The notes under the pieces are model-generated. The model did no database searches, was not told the DNA's origin, and worked only from the letters and a program-made list of their open reading frames with translations. A stretch of 64,000 nt of DNA from Halobellus captivus. Its GTDB lineage: Archaea; Halobacteriota; Halobacteria; Halobacteriales; Haloferacaceae. Shown here piece by piece: positions 25,650 to 35,643 of this stretch; within the stretch, counting starts at the first letter, position 1, and each line of letters begins with the position of its first letter. The position numbers were made by a program, and so were the translations under genes. The DNA lies in the NCBI RefSeq assembly GCF_003697845.1, contig NZ_RDQE01000007.1:1-64000 (forward strand), given 5' to 3'.

Positions 25650-28241
25650 CTACGAAAAAAGACGCTTGATTCGACTAACGACACTTCCGTCATCGGATTG
25701 CTCTCCAGAATCATCAGCATCCTGTTTATTGGCCTCGACGGAAGTCCTCTTTTTATCCGGCGCTGGCGAGTCAGATGTCTGGGTATCACCTCTGCTTGAC
25801 GGCTCCTCTGTCTCGTCTGTGTTCTCTGAGCCTTCCTGGGACGTTTCGCTGCCCCGGTGCGTGCTCGTCTCGCTCGTCGTTTCTGTTGGTGTACTGGAGT
25901 CGTCAGCTGCATCAGACGCAGTACGGTATTGAGCTACCTTACGGAGCAGTTCTTGGAGTTCGTCCGGTCGGTTACGGTAGACCGGGAACAGCCACCATGT
26001 CCGTTGCAGTGCCTTTGGTGTGAGGGACTCATTCGTGCGGAGTAGTGTCATTGCTGTTTCCCAGTCAGATTCAACGACAGTATCGTGGTCGAAATCAACG
26101 GTATCGAGTAGTGTTTGCACCGCTGATGACGTTAGCCCCTCGACGATCTCATCCATCCGAACCGACCCTTGAACGGTTTCGATTTCAAGATCATCAAGTA
26201 GATCCTGCGCCCACAGTTCGTTTCCGCGGGCCTCAGCACGAGCGAGCAACGCCTCGTCGACGTTCGCCTCGTCGATCGTCGGCTGTTGCCCGATCTTTTC
26301 ACCGAGTTCACGCACCCAGTGCCGCTGCTGGACGTACTGCTTGTCGTCTAACCCTGCGAGGTGATCGTCGCCTTCGGGCACAGCGACGAAGTGATGGAAG
26401 TGTGGCTCCTGATCGCCGTGGCGGCGGAGTACTCGACCCATCCGCTGAACGAGTTGCAGTTTCGTCTTGGTTCCCGAGACGTTAATCCCGACTTCTGCAT
26501 CCGGAACGTCAATCCCTTCGTCGAGAAGTTTTGGCGCGATGAGGACACCGTGATCAGCCGCTGAGAACTGCTCGATCCGGCGATTAACCATCCGGTCCTT
26601 CTTGTTACTAGAGGCGGCGATTTTGCTGTGTACCACGAACACGTTCTCTGTCGCGTCGGCCAACTCCTCACCAAGTTGCTCTGCGGTTTCGATGTCCATA
26701 GCGAACATCACCAACTTGACTCCGTCATCGACGCCGGTGAGGTACTCACGAGCCAGCGTTACTGCACCTTCTATTTTCGGCTGTGACCGGTGCCGGATCC
26801 AGTTGCGACTCTGAATCGCCGCTTGGAGCTGCCCCCATGAGTCCGGCACGTCGTTGAGTTCGAGTTCTGCCGCCCGGTGTGCGCGGATGAAATCACCGAG
26901 GTCCTCAAGCTGGGTGAACGGCACACTCAGCTGGCGGAGCAGTTTCGTTGTCGTGTCGTCGTGTTTGAGTGCTCGGAACTGATTCGTGATGGACTCAGTC
27001 GCCTGTTCCCACTCCTCGCGCTCATACGGATCCAACCCAATCGGATGAACAGTCCACTCGAAATCCGGGATCACTCCATCACGTTGAGCGTCCTGCAGAT
27101 CATACGTATAGACCACTGGCGCGAGGATCTCTTCAAGCCGGTCCCGCTTCGGGTCTGTTTGCTCCCCGATCGTCGCCGATAACCCCATCGCACGGTCGTA
27201 ATTCGGCCGGCGTATCGCCTCGCCGTACCCACCGTCAAGATTCGAATAGTGATGTACCTCATCATAAATCACGAGATCGTATTGATCGGCCAAATCACGG
27301 TCGTAGCGCGGGAGCAGCGACTGAGCGGTGTAAAACTCCACTGTCGCCGTCGAAAACGACAACCTGTCCGGGCGTCCGCTACCGCTGCCTGCCCGAGTCG
27401 TCAATCCAAGCCTGTCTCGGATTTCTCGCTCCCACTGACTGAGGATCGCGTTCGAATGCGCGACGATCATAATCTCCGCATCGTCAGTCTGCGGGGTCTG
27501 CTCAGGGTTCTCCGGCACGTCACCGCACAGGTTAGCGATCGCTGCGATGCCAGCAACCGTCTTCCCCGTCGCCGTCGCCATCTCAAGGATGCCCTCGCCG
27601 TCGCTCGCAAGCCAGTGGTCAAGCCCTTCCCGCTGATTCTCCCAGAGAGACACCATCAGCACAGGTCGGGTCAGTAACGCACGGGCGTCCGCTTTGTCAA
27701 GCTCCTTGAACGCAGTAGTCTGAGCCAGCAACGTTTCGAGCAGGTCCGTCTCGGTCGTCACTGACTGCTGGGCTGCCGTTGCGAACAACTCAAGCAAATA
27801 CAGCCCGCTGCCACGACTAATATGAGACACGTCCAGATCAGACGGATCGTACCGCTCCTGTCGTAGCCGTTTTAAGAGCACGCGTTCCGCTGGACGTGAA
27901 ATCGTCGTGCCGTCCGGAGACCCACCTGCCGACAACTGCTGATTCAAACTGATGATCGCCTTCCGGAACTCGTGGAACTGATCTTCTCGGGTTTCAATCG
28001 GTGTCGTATCGATAAGCCCTGCAACGCGCTCAGATACGAAGCTCCCAAAGAGTTCACCGTAGTACCCCCCGAGAAAGGACCACTCATTCGGGCCGATCGG
28101 GCCTTGGTACCGTGACAGAAGCGCCTTATTGACGATCTCCTCATCAAGTATCGCAAGCTGCTCAATAGTGGGGCGGTCTGCAAGGAAATCATCGCGGTAT
28201 GCGGTAAATGACCAGTACTCAGGATCCCCAAATCGTCGCAC
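25650..28241 (-). CDS. SF2 DEAD/DEAH helicase beside BREX
   Basis: 863 residues. Motifs: NQREGLDHWL (Q-like), Walker A ATATGKTVAG (about 222), DEVHHYS (motif II, about 323), LSATIGE (motif III), and C-terminal domain LLDEGIDVPDAEVGINVSGTKTK with QRMGRVLRRHG (motif VI). The first about 190 residues are an unrecognised domain. The last about 100 residues are a Ser/Thr/Asp-rich linker ending in SVVSRIKRLFS. Helicases of this kind accompany several BREX subtypes (BrxH). It is on the opposite strand from the brx genes and 116 bases from the phosphoesterase gene, so BREX membership is an inference. DNA translocase activity is predicted from the motifs. Confidence 0.85.
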   Translation of the reverse strand: MRRFGDPEYWSFTAYRDDFLADRPTIEQLAILDEEIVNKALLSRYQGPIGPNEWSFLGGYYGELFGSFVSERVAGLIDTTPIETREDQFHEFRKAIISLNQQLSAGGSPDGTTISRPAERVLLKRLRQERYDPSDLDVSHISRGSGLYLLELFATAAQQSVTTETDLLETLLAQTTAFKELDKADARALLTRPVLMVSLWENQREGLDHWLASDGEGILEMATATGKTVAGIAAIANLCGDVPENPEQTPQTDDAEIMIVAHSNAILSQWEREIRDRLGLTTRAGSGSGRPDRLSFSTATVEFYTAQSLLPRYDRDLADQYDLVIYDEVHHYSNLDGGYGEAIRRPNYDRAMGLSATIGEQTDPKRDRLEEILAPVVYTYDLQDAQRDGVIPDFEWTVHPIGLDPYEREEWEQATESITNQFRALKHDDTTTKLLRQLSVPFTQLEDLGDFIRAHRAAELELNDVPDSWGQLQAAIQSRNWIRHRSQPKIEGAVTLAREYLTGVDDGVKLVMFAMDIETAEQLGEELADATENVFVVHSKIAASSNKKDRMVNRRIEQFSAADHGVLIAPKLLDEGIDVPDAEVGINVSGTKTKLQLVQRMGRVLRRHGDQEPHFHHFVAVPEGDDHLAGLDDKQYVQQRHWVRELGEKIGQQPTIDEANVDEALLARAEARGNELWAQDLLDDLEIETVQGSVRMDEIVEGLTSSAVQTLLDTVDFDHDTVVESDWETAMTLLRTNESLTPKALQRTWWLFPVYRNRPDELQELLRKVAQYRTASDAADDSSTPTETTSETSTHRGSETSQEGSENTDETEEPSSRGDTQTSDSPAPDKKRTSVEANKQDADDSGEQSDDGSVVSRIKRLFS

Positions 28242-28357
28242 TACGAATAGTCTTGGACGGTGTCATATATGTGTGATGGTGCGTCTCACTCTCACGATCG
28301 CACAGTTCGTTGAAGCCTCTGACTAGAACAGCATCGCTACGAGAGACGGTTACACAC

Positions 28358-29674
28358 TCATACAGAGTGTTGAGTCGTACTGACCCCATCAGCAGCGAAC
28401 GTCAACTCCGTCACGAATGACTCGTGATCACGGTATGGCTCACTAATCCGTATAGCTGGTCCGGTGTAGAGTACTGGCGTCCCGTCTCTCGCTTGGAATG
28501 AATATCCGTTATCAAAATCATCGTCTTTCGGTCGATGCTCATCCCCGATCAATACACAATCGAACGAGACTCCGGACCGGCTAAGCAACTGATCCAGATC
28601 AATATCAGCAGTCGACCGATCTCGGTACGGTGTGACGCCGTCATGGAGACAGAGCACGTTCGGCTCGGGTGACGACGACCCGAACTGTATATCGGATGGC
28701 TTCCATCCCAGAGGCTTGAACTTCGCAACGTCGTCGATTCCAGTATTGCCCGCTGGAATTCCATACGCGTCAAGCGGCCCGCCAGCAACCGGCGTCGGAC
28801 TCGTCGAGAGTTCCACGAGAGTACCCTTTCTAACCTGCTGTTGTAACCACGCGATCCCATTCTCCGAATTCGTGTGTTGCGGTGCGTATGAATCTCGGTC
28901 GTGTGAGCCTATGATACAGTAGACCGGGATCCCTACCTTGGATAATAGCTCCAACCTCGCCGCAGCGCTGTCGAGAGTTTCCTGGTCAACCTCGTGATCG
29001 ACAATATCGCCCGTATGAATAACCGCTTCAACATCCTGCTCAATCGCAATCGTCACGATTCGTGTGAACGCCTCGGTACTCGACACCTCACTGATCCACG
29101 ACACCGTCTTGCCGCGCCCCGTCACCGCCCGATTCTCATATCCAAGGTGCGTATCACTCACAAACAGCACCGTTACCGCATCGCCCCCTGATCCCTGTCC
29201 TGTATTCTCCCGAGCACGGCGAACACGGGCCGGATCAAGCAATACATCGACACCATCACCCGGCCGATCTGCCGCCGGCTCAGCCGGGAACTCCGCCAAT
29301 AGTGAAATAGCTCGATCAACTTCGTTCGTCGAGACGTGTACCGGGAGCACCTCTCCAGACTCCGGTGCAACCGGGATCACCGCACCGGACGGAACATACT
29401 GTCGATCTTGTGGCCGTGGCTCCGCCACCGTGATTGCTAAAAAATCCGTAATCCGTGACCCATCACCATATCGGCGGACGTACTCTTTCCGCTTCTTATG
29501 GTTCCGCTTATTCTGCTGTTCCCCATAACACGATGCTTCTTCAGCCAACAGCTCTCCATCGTACAAGACTGATTTCACCGCTCGCTTCCACTCCAACTCC
29601 GTCTCCTCAGGCAGCGAGCTATAGAGAACCGAAAGACCGTCATACAACTCCACCAACTCGTTCTCAGCACCCAT
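28358..29674 (-). CDS. Mre11/SbcD-like calcineurin phosphoesterase
   Basis: 438 residues from MGAENELVELYDG at 29674; an in-frame extension to 29791 is less likely. Metal-binding motifs in order are VSDTHLG, HTGDIVDHE, IIGSHDRDS (normally GNHD), LCLHDG and IGDEHRP (normally GHxH). These place it in the two-metal phosphoesterase family with Mre11/SbcD-type nucleases. The N-terminal 150 residues are an additional domain including KNKRNHKKRKEYVRRYGDG-like basic stretch (QQNKRNHKKRKEYVRRYG). No Rad50/SbcC ATPase is adjacent. The neighbouring helicase may be its partner. Divergent from the brx operon with a 117-base shared promoter region. Confidence 0.82.
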   Translation of the reverse strand: MGAENELVELYDGLSVLYSSLPEETELEWKRAVKSVLYDGELLAEEASCYGEQQNKRNHKKRKEYVRRYGDGSRITDFLAITVAEPRPQDRQYVPSGAVIPVAPESGEVLPVHVSTNEVDRAISLLAEFPAEPAADRPGDGVDVLLDPARVRRARENTGQGSGGDAVTVLFVSDTHLGYENRAVTGRGKTVSWISEVSSTEAFTRIVTIAIEQDVEAVIHTGDIVDHEVDQETLDSAAARLELLSKVGIPVYCIIGSHDRDSYAPQHTNSENGIAWLQQQVRKGTLVELSTSPTPVAGGPLDAYGIPAGNTGIDDVAKFKPLGWKPSDIQFGSSSPEPNVLCLHDGVTPYRDRSTADIDLDQLLSRSGVSFDCVLIGDEHRPKDDDFDNGYSFQARDGTPVLYTGPAIRISEPYRDHESFVTELTFAADGVSTTQHSV

Positions 29675-29791
29675 CGTACTCGACAACTCCCTGCCGTGCG
29701 GTGATATTTGTTCCGTACCGAGTCTGATACTACTACGTGCTCCAAGAGTTGAGGCGCTGGTTCTAAGCCATCCCGACTTGAGGATGTACAT

Positions 29792-30439
29792 ATGACCTCA
29801 CACGATCTCGTCGAGGTGTTTACCTCAACACGGCAGAATCTCCGCGAGGCGGAACTGGAAGATGACTTCTTTCTAGATCTTATCGGGTCCCGGTTATTGA
29901 TCGAACGCGTTGGTGAATCGAATAATCGAGGATGGTGGGACTCACGCGTCCTCTCAGAAACTGGCCGAGCAAGACTGGAAGAAGTGACTCCTAAAACCCG
30001 GCTGCAGTCTCAGATCAACCTTGCAATGAAGGTCGGTCGGAAAGCAGAATCGGATGTGCTCCCTGCGGATTCTATCTCGCTGTTTTCGTTCGGTCCAAAG
30101 CTCGAAGCACAACTCGGAGCTGCCATCGAAGACCTCAAAGCTTCCGATGAGCCGTTATTGACTGACCTTGAGGGTCTCTCTGTCCAGTCTCTAGAGACCG
30201 GTTGGGCGGACCCGATTATTGAACAGATGGCATCGAATATCTCCGTCTCTTCCATCTCACTCCAGGATCCAGGAAGTGGTTCTTATCGCATCAGCGAAGA
30301 GGGATACGACCAGTCCGAGATTGAGGCAGAGAAATGGCGACTGCTGGCCACTCTACTGCGTGGCTACGGCCAAAATACGGAACGGCTACACGTCCCGTAT
30401 TACCCACTCAACTCGGAACTTAAATCGGAAAGCGCGTGA
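29792..30439 (+). CDS. brxE: BrxE-like BREX protein
   Basis: 215 residues, first gene of the brx operon, 9 bases ahead of brxA. IERVGESNNRGWWDS, VLSETGRARLEEVTPKTRL and the following INLAMKVGRKAESDVLP, SISLFSFGP fit the pattern I know for BrxE (arginine-led RVGE, WW, Gly-rich segment, PKT/PRT, then a small helical block and a Leu/Phe strand). BrxE is known from type 6 BREX, where its role is undefined. Its presence here together with brxL is unusual. The assignment rests on motif pattern and operon position. Confidence 0.6.
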   Translation: MTSHDLVEVFTSTRQNLREAELEDDFFLDLIGSRLLIERVGESNNRGWWDSRVLSETGRARLEEVTPKTRLQSQINLAMKVGRKAESDVLPADSISLFSFGPKLEAQLGAAIEDLKASDEPLLTDLEGLSVQSLETGWADPIIEQMASNISVSSISLQDPGSGSYRISEEGYDQSEIEAEKWRLLATLLRGYGQNTERLHVPYYPLNSELKSESA

Positions 30440-30448
30440 GGAGTCCCT

Positions 30449-31261
30449 ATGAGCAACGAGCACCTGGAACCTGAAGACGAAGACAACGACGATCAAGCCA
30501 CGAGTCTTGACCCAAAAATCGCCCATCACAGCACCTACATCGACGAGACCAAGCGAATCCTACAGGCATACACCGACTGTGAATCGTACGATGAACTGGA
30601 GCGGATGGTAGTCGAAGACAACATCCTGAACAAAAACACCGACGAGTACCGAACGAACATTCTCCGCGAAGTAACCCGTAGACACATCCCGAGTAAAGAA
30701 GACTACACCGAGACCCCGCTAATGCGGGTACTTTCAGCTGACGTTCGGAGTGATGTAGCCGAATGGTGTCTCTACTACGAGTTCGCCCAAGACCCATTCA
30801 TCCGCCTCATCACGATCGAATTCCTCTATCCCGAGTTCCAGCGCGGCACTCTCTCTATCCAGGCCGAAGACATCGTCACGTTCATCAAATCCATCAAGGA
30901 CGACTATGCTGACCTTCGTGACCGGTCCGACTCGACGATCAATGAGGCAGCAACGAAGTATCTCACTTCACTCAGAAACTTTGGCCTGTTAGAAGGTAGA
31001 CAGCGAAAGGAATTCGCAGTCACCTACATTCCTGACGAAACGATCGCGTACGTCGTGTATCGTCTCTTCGACGACGAGGCTGCATCCGCATCGGACGTGA
31101 TCGAACACGATGACTGGAAACTATTCTTGATGGATGAATCCGAAGTCCAGCGCCGAATCCGCGATATTTCGCCACAGTACATTAACTATGAGAAACGCGG
31201 ATCGACAGAACGATTGAGAATGAAATACGAGACGGTAGACAAGTTGATCGATGCTTTCTGA
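30449..31261 (+). CDS. brxA: BrxA (DUF1819) BREX protein
   Basis: 270 residues. EWCLYYEFAQDPFIRLITIEFLYPEFQRG and TINEAATKYLTSLRNFGLLEG, then a C-terminal DWKLFLMDESEVQRRIRDIS, fit DUF1819/BrxA, a small DNA-binding BREX component. It overlaps brxB by 11 bases. Position between brxE-like and brxB supports the call. BREX blocks phage replication while methylating host DNA. Confidence 0.88.
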   Translation: MSNEHLEPEDEDNDDQATSLDPKIAHHSTYIDETKRILQAYTDCESYDELERMVVEDNILNKNTDEYRTNILREVTRRHIPSKEDYTETPLMRVLSADVRSDVAEWCLYYEFAQDPFIRLITIEFLYPEFQRGTLSIQAEDIVTFIKSIKDDYADLRDRSDSTINEAATKYLTSLRNFGLLEGRQRKEFAVTYIPDETIAYVVYRLFDDEAASASDVIEHDDWKLFLMDESEVQRRIRDISPQYINYEKRGSTERLRMKYETVDKLIDAF

Positions 31262-31820
31262 CTTTCAGACACGACTCGAAGAAGTCGAACGGCTCGTTCG
31301 AGAGGATAGAGAGGACGTCGGAAAGCGAGCGGGAGTTCCATTCATCGTGTTCACGTACGACCCCGCCGATGAAATCGAAGTCGATGAGGAAATTCGGAGT
31401 CTCATCGAGAAGCTGGAGTACCACGACCAAACGGTTGCCGCAATCGATATGCGTGACCTCGTCTTCAGCGTGCTTGAAGAGCGAGGCATCCTCGACAACG
31501 TAATCGACCTTGAACGGCGAGATCGTGAACAGCTGCTCAGCGGATTGAAATCCTCACTACTCGACGACGGCGAAATGGGACAACTGGCATCGGCTATTGC
31601 CACGCAGGCTGAAGACGCAGACACCGTTATCGTGTATCGAATGGGTATCCTGTACCCGTTCGCTAGTGCCTCGACTCTGATGGGGCAGTTGGAGACGAAC
31701 ACACCGGATGAGACCCCGATCGTGTTTTGCTATCCGGCGACCGTTGATGACAAGAGTTTAAGATTCCTCGATGAATCTGAGGGAACATATTACCGCGCGA
31801 AGGTGATCGGACATGAGTGA
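31251..31820 (+). CDS. brxB: BrxB (DUF1788) BREX protein
   Basis: 189 residues. FIVFTYDPADE, AIDMRDLVFSVLEERG, VIVYRMGILYPFASASTLM and TPIVFCYPATVDDKSLRFL are the conserved blocks of DUF1788/BrxB. Overlaps brxA by 11 bases and brxC by 8, so translation is coupled. Exact biochemical role is not known. Confidence 0.9.
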   Translation: MLSDFQTRLEEVERLVREDREDVGKRAGVPFIVFTYDPADEIEVDEEIRSLIEKLEYHDQTVAAIDMRDLVFSVLEERGILDNVIDLERRDREQLLSGLKSSLLDDGEMGQLASAIATQAEDADTVIVYRMGILYPFASASTLMGQLETNTPDETPIVFCYPATVDDKSLRFLDESEGTYYRAKVIGHE

Positions 31821-34800
31821 CACTACTTCTACCTACCAAATCAACGAGATCTTCTACCGGCCGATTAATCGGAAGATCGACCGGGTCGTCAAAGTCGATA
31901 ACGATGACCCGAGCGTCGTCAAGAAAGAACTCGAAGAGTACATCCTCACACCGCAACTCGAACGGCACTTCTCGGACGCCCTAGAGGCCGTCATCGACAC
32001 GGAACACGCCCAAACAGAGGACGTTGGGATGTGGGTTTCCGGGTTCTTCGGATCCGGCAAAAGCCACTTCATGAAGATCCTCGGTCACGTCCTGGAAAAC
32101 CGGGAGTTCGGGGATACCTATGCCGCGGAGATGTTCCGCGATCGGATCGAGGGCAACGAGATGCTCGACGGAGCCGTCTCATCGGTCACGAACAAATTCG
32201 ATTCCGAGGTGTTGATGTTCCAGATCGGCGCGAAGGCCGATGCATCTGGAAGCGAATCCATCACCGAGATCATTCACCGTGAATTCAACACGTCCCGCGG
32301 GTACGCTTCTATGCCCTGGGTCGCCCAGATGGAACAGGAACTCGAATCACGAGGCGTGTACGATGACTTCGTCGCTACCATCGAGTCAAACACCGGGAAA
32401 GACTGGACAGAGGCTCGGAAGGATGCGATGTTTGTGCGGTCGGATATGGAGACCGCGCTGGTAGAGGCGACGGATGAGTTTGACGACGAAGACGACGCAG
32501 CCCGTGCGATCGATGACGTTCAGAACAACGTTCTGATCAACGCTTCGACTCTCGCGGAAGACATCGTCGAGTACGTCGAACAGCAGGAACGCGAAACGGG
32601 GAACAACTCCCGATACTTCGTCTTCATCGACGAAATCTCCCAGTTCATCGGGGATGACGGACAGCTCCTCTTAGAACTCCAGAGTATCGTCGAGGAGTTC
32701 GGCCAGAAAGGCAAGGGGAAGGTGTACCTCGGAGTCACATCCCAAGAACAGCTCCAGCAGCTCATCCCCGGTGTGCTCGAAAAAGAGGCCGAAGAATCGA
32801 AAGTCATCGATCGATTCCCGCACCGGTTCGACCTCACGTCCGAAAACCTCGACAAGGTCGTCCGTGACCGTGTTCTCAGCAAGAAAGGCGACGCCAGGGA
32901 AGCCATCGGGAGTTTGTACGATCAGCACGAAGGCATCCTTTCCGCCAGGTACAAGCTCGATTCCGGTCAGAGTCTAAAACCGATCACGAGAGAGAACTTC
33001 ATCGATTGCTACCCGTTCCTTCCGTACCAGCTCGACATACTCCCGGAAATGTTCAAAGCGCTGGGTAAAGGCTCGGATGACCAACTCGCGGGCAGCGAGC
33101 GAACGCTCATCGATGTCACACAGAGTGTGCTGAAAGACGAGGCCCATCTCTACGACGACGAGCTCGGGGCACTCGTCACGCTCGATATGATCTTCGACGA
33201 GATCAGCAACGACATCCCGAGCAACGATGTCAAATCCATCCGGGAAGCCACACCAAAGAACGCCGATCCAGAAATCGCCAGCCGCGTTCTCAAGTCACTC
33301 TATCTACTCCAACAACTCCCCTGGATCCCGAACACCGCCGACAACATTGCAACCTCTCTCCAGACGGAGCTCGGCCCCACGAAGCAGTTAGAAAGCGACG
33401 TACACGACACGCTCGATGCACTCGTCGAAGCCGGGCTCGTCGGGCGAAGCGAAGAGGGATACCGGTTCCTTCGGGAGACCGAGCGCGAACTCGAAAACGA
33501 AATCAAAAGCATCGAGGTCGGCCCCGGCGACATCCGTCGCTCCTCGAAACGCTTCCTGAACGACATCCTCGACGAAACATCACGCGTCAACTACCAAGGG
33601 AAAACGTTCCAGCTGAATCTGAGCATCGACGGAGAAACCATCACGTCGAACGGACACGTCGATCTCAAAACCTATTCACCGATCCACCAGCGGTACGAAG
33701 ATCTCGACCCGGATGGGCTGAAGACACAGAGTTTCAGTGAAGACGATACGCTGTACTGGATTGCCGACGACGAGAAGCAACACAGCATCTACGAGAAGCT
33801 GAAATCGATCTACCAGATCAACACCGTCGTCAAGTCAAAACGAGGGAACGAACTCAGCCAAGAGGAACAGGAAGCCCTCGGGCAGAAACAGGAAGATCTC
33901 CAACGTCTCCGGAACGAGGTCGAACGCGAGTTCAAACGGAGCTTCCAGCGCGGCACACTCATCTACAACGGAGACACCGAGGAATTCGACACGACAAGCA
34001 CTTCACTTAGCTCGCTCGTGTCGCGGAAGACGAACAACGCCATCCCGAAAGTCTTCTCCAGCTTCAAACACGGATCAGCGACCGTCAAAGACCGCCACAT
34101 TGAGAAGATATTCGGTGATCTCCAAGGCTCGTCGAACCCATCCGTGTTCTCGGACCTCGGCGTCGTCCAGGACGGCGATCTCATCGCAGAGGCCCGCATC
34201 GCTTCCGAAGTCGAAGATGAAATCCAGCGACGCGAGAAGGCCGGAGAGTCCCGCTCTGGAAGCGATCTGATCGACCACTTTGCCGAACCGCCGTACGGGT
34301 GGAGCCGGGAAGTCGTTCGCCTCGCCGCTGCCGTGCTCTTTAGAAACGGATCCGTCATTCCGACGCACAAGGAGCGAACGTACGAGACATATTCTGAGGA
34401 CGGAGCACAGGAGCTGTTCACGCAGGTCACGAAGTTCAAGTCCACGTCGTTCGACGAGCGGGAGACCGTCGATGTCGAAACGCGAACTGATGCGAAGCAG
34501 CTCCTTGACCGGCTCTTCGACCGGAAGGTCAAATCGACCGACCAGGCCGTCGACGAAGGAATTAGAGAGGCAGCCAACGAGTGGGTTTCAACCACGAGCA
34601 CACTCCTCTCGCAACTCCAGCGGGTCGACTTCCCGCTGGCAGACGACATAGAGCAATTCCAGACACGATTAAACAACCTGCTGCAACAGCCCACGTCGGC
34701 CAAGCGCATCAAACAGTTCGTCGATTTCGAAGACGAACTCGAAGACCTCACGAAAACCGCGAAGGATGTGGCCGAATTCTGCGGTGAGACCGGCGGCCAG

Positions 34801-35457
34801 AACCGGCTGGAGACCTACGAAACTATCCAGCGATTCATCACGACTGAGTGGGAGTCTCTCGTCGACGAGGCCGATGACCACGCTGGGCTCGTCGACATCA
34901 GCGACGAAGCGCGTGAAGCTGCTCGACGTGTTGCTGATACGTTAGACACGGAAGGTGTCATCAGCCAGTGGAACAATGTCAAGACTGACTACCGAACTGC
35001 CGCCGAAGCCTTCACGACCACGTACGAATCCCTGTACGAGAAACGCCACGAGACATACACAGAGTCCATCGAAACTGTCCGGGCATATGCTGGGTCCGAC
35101 ATCGAAGAAACCGATCTCAACGCCGCTCTATCCGATCTGACGGAACGGCAGGGAGAAGGAACAGTAGACCTGGACATTACCGATGAAGAGCACATCAACC
35201 CGACGCCGTCACTCCCACGACTCATTGAGCATATCCAAACCGTCGATGCGTACGAGGACGCTGCGAAAACCCAGATCGACGACTTAGAAGACGATGAAGA
35301 AGACGGCACGGTTCGAGAGAGTGTAGACATCGACTCCATCTTCGGATCTATCGTCGTCACTGATCCGGACGACATCGACCAACCAATCTCCGAGCTCCGG
35401 GCAGAAGTCGAGGAACTACTCGATCAGGATGACGACGTAGAGATCCGCTTCCGATAG
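31813..35457 (+). CDS. brxC: BrxC P-loop ATPase of BREX
   Basis: 1214 residues, within the usual BrxC size. Walker A GFFGSGKSH (about 76-84) and Walker B YFVFIDEIS (about 268-276) are followed by KVIDRFPHRFDLTSENLDKVV and the PITRENFIDCYPFLPYQLDILPEMF block typical of BrxC. The C-terminal half (about 650-1214) is largely helical with acidic coiled-coil stretches. BrxC is an AAA+-like ATPase required for BREX defence and modification. Coupled to brxB by an 8-base overlap; followed by a 186-base gap before pglX. Confidence 0.93.
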   Translation: MSDTTSTYQINEIFYRPINRKIDRVVKVDNDDPSVVKKELEEYILTPQLERHFSDALEAVIDTEHAQTEDVGMWVSGFFGSGKSHFMKILGHVLENREFGDTYAAEMFRDRIEGNEMLDGAVSSVTNKFDSEVLMFQIGAKADASGSESITEIIHREFNTSRGYASMPWVAQMEQELESRGVYDDFVATIESNTGKDWTEARKDAMFVRSDMETALVEATDEFDDEDDAARAIDDVQNNVLINASTLAEDIVEYVEQQERETGNNSRYFVFIDEISQFIGDDGQLLLELQSIVEEFGQKGKGKVYLGVTSQEQLQQLIPGVLEKEAEESKVIDRFPHRFDLTSENLDKVVRDRVLSKKGDAREAIGSLYDQHEGILSARYKLDSGQSLKPITRENFIDCYPFLPYQLDILPEMFKALGKGSDDQLAGSERTLIDVTQSVLKDEAHLYDDELGALVTLDMIFDEISNDIPSNDVKSIREATPKNADPEIASRVLKSLYLLQQLPWIPNTADNIATSLQTELGPTKQLESDVHDTLDALVEAGLVGRSEEGYRFLRETERELENEIKSIEVGPGDIRRSSKRFLNDILDETSRVNYQGKTFQLNLSIDGETITSNGHVDLKTYSPIHQRYEDLDPDGLKTQSFSEDDTLYWIADDEKQHSIYEKLKSIYQINTVVKSKRGNELSQEEQEALGQKQEDLQRLRNEVEREFKRSFQRGTLIYNGDTEEFDTTSTSLSSLVSRKTNNAIPKVFSSFKHGSATVKDRHIEKIFGDLQGSSNPSVFSDLGVVQDGDLIAEARIASEVEDEIQRREKAGESRSGSDLIDHFAEPPYGWSREVVRLAAAVLFRNGSVIPTHKERTYETYSEDGAQELFTQVTKFKSTSFDERETVDVETRTDAKQLLDRLFDRKVKSTDQAVDEGIREAANEWVSTTSTLLSQLQRVDFPLADDIEQFQTRLNNLLQQPTSAKRIKQFVDFEDELEDLTKTAKDVAEFCGETGGQNRLETYETIQRFITTEWESLVDEADDHAGLVDISDEAREAARRVADTLDTEGVISQWNNVKTDYRTAAEAFTTTYESLYEKRHETYTESIETVRAYAGSDIEETDLNAALSDLTERQGEGTVDLDITDEEHINPTPSLPRLIEHIQTVDAYEDAAKTQIDDLEDDEEDGTVRESVDIDSIFGSIVVTDPDDIDQPISELRAEVEELLDQDDDVEIRFR

Positions 35458-35592
35458 CTCATACACCGGTATTCGAGATTTTCAGACTGATTTGGATCCC
35501 AGTTGGAACCTCTGAAATCGGCACTCCCACAATTATAAGAGACGCCGACTGCTTTTCCGTGGTATGTCACCGCGGGTGGGAATCACGACACC

Positions 35593-35628
35593 GCACGCCG
35601 TCACCCCATCCGTTTCACAGCGGCGTGC
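35593..35628 (+). promoter_or_regulatory. Inverted repeat in the brxC-pglX gap
   Basis: Perfect 8-bp arms GCACGCCG (35593-35600) and CGGCGTGC (35621-35628) around a 20-base spacer, 15 bases before the pglX start. A TATA-like AATTATAAG lies near 35531-35539. Together they suggest that pglX has its own promoter with an operator or a 5'-UTR hairpin. The gap 35458-35643 holds no gene. Confidence 0.5.
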
Positions 35629-35643
35629 CATCCTCTAATATCC

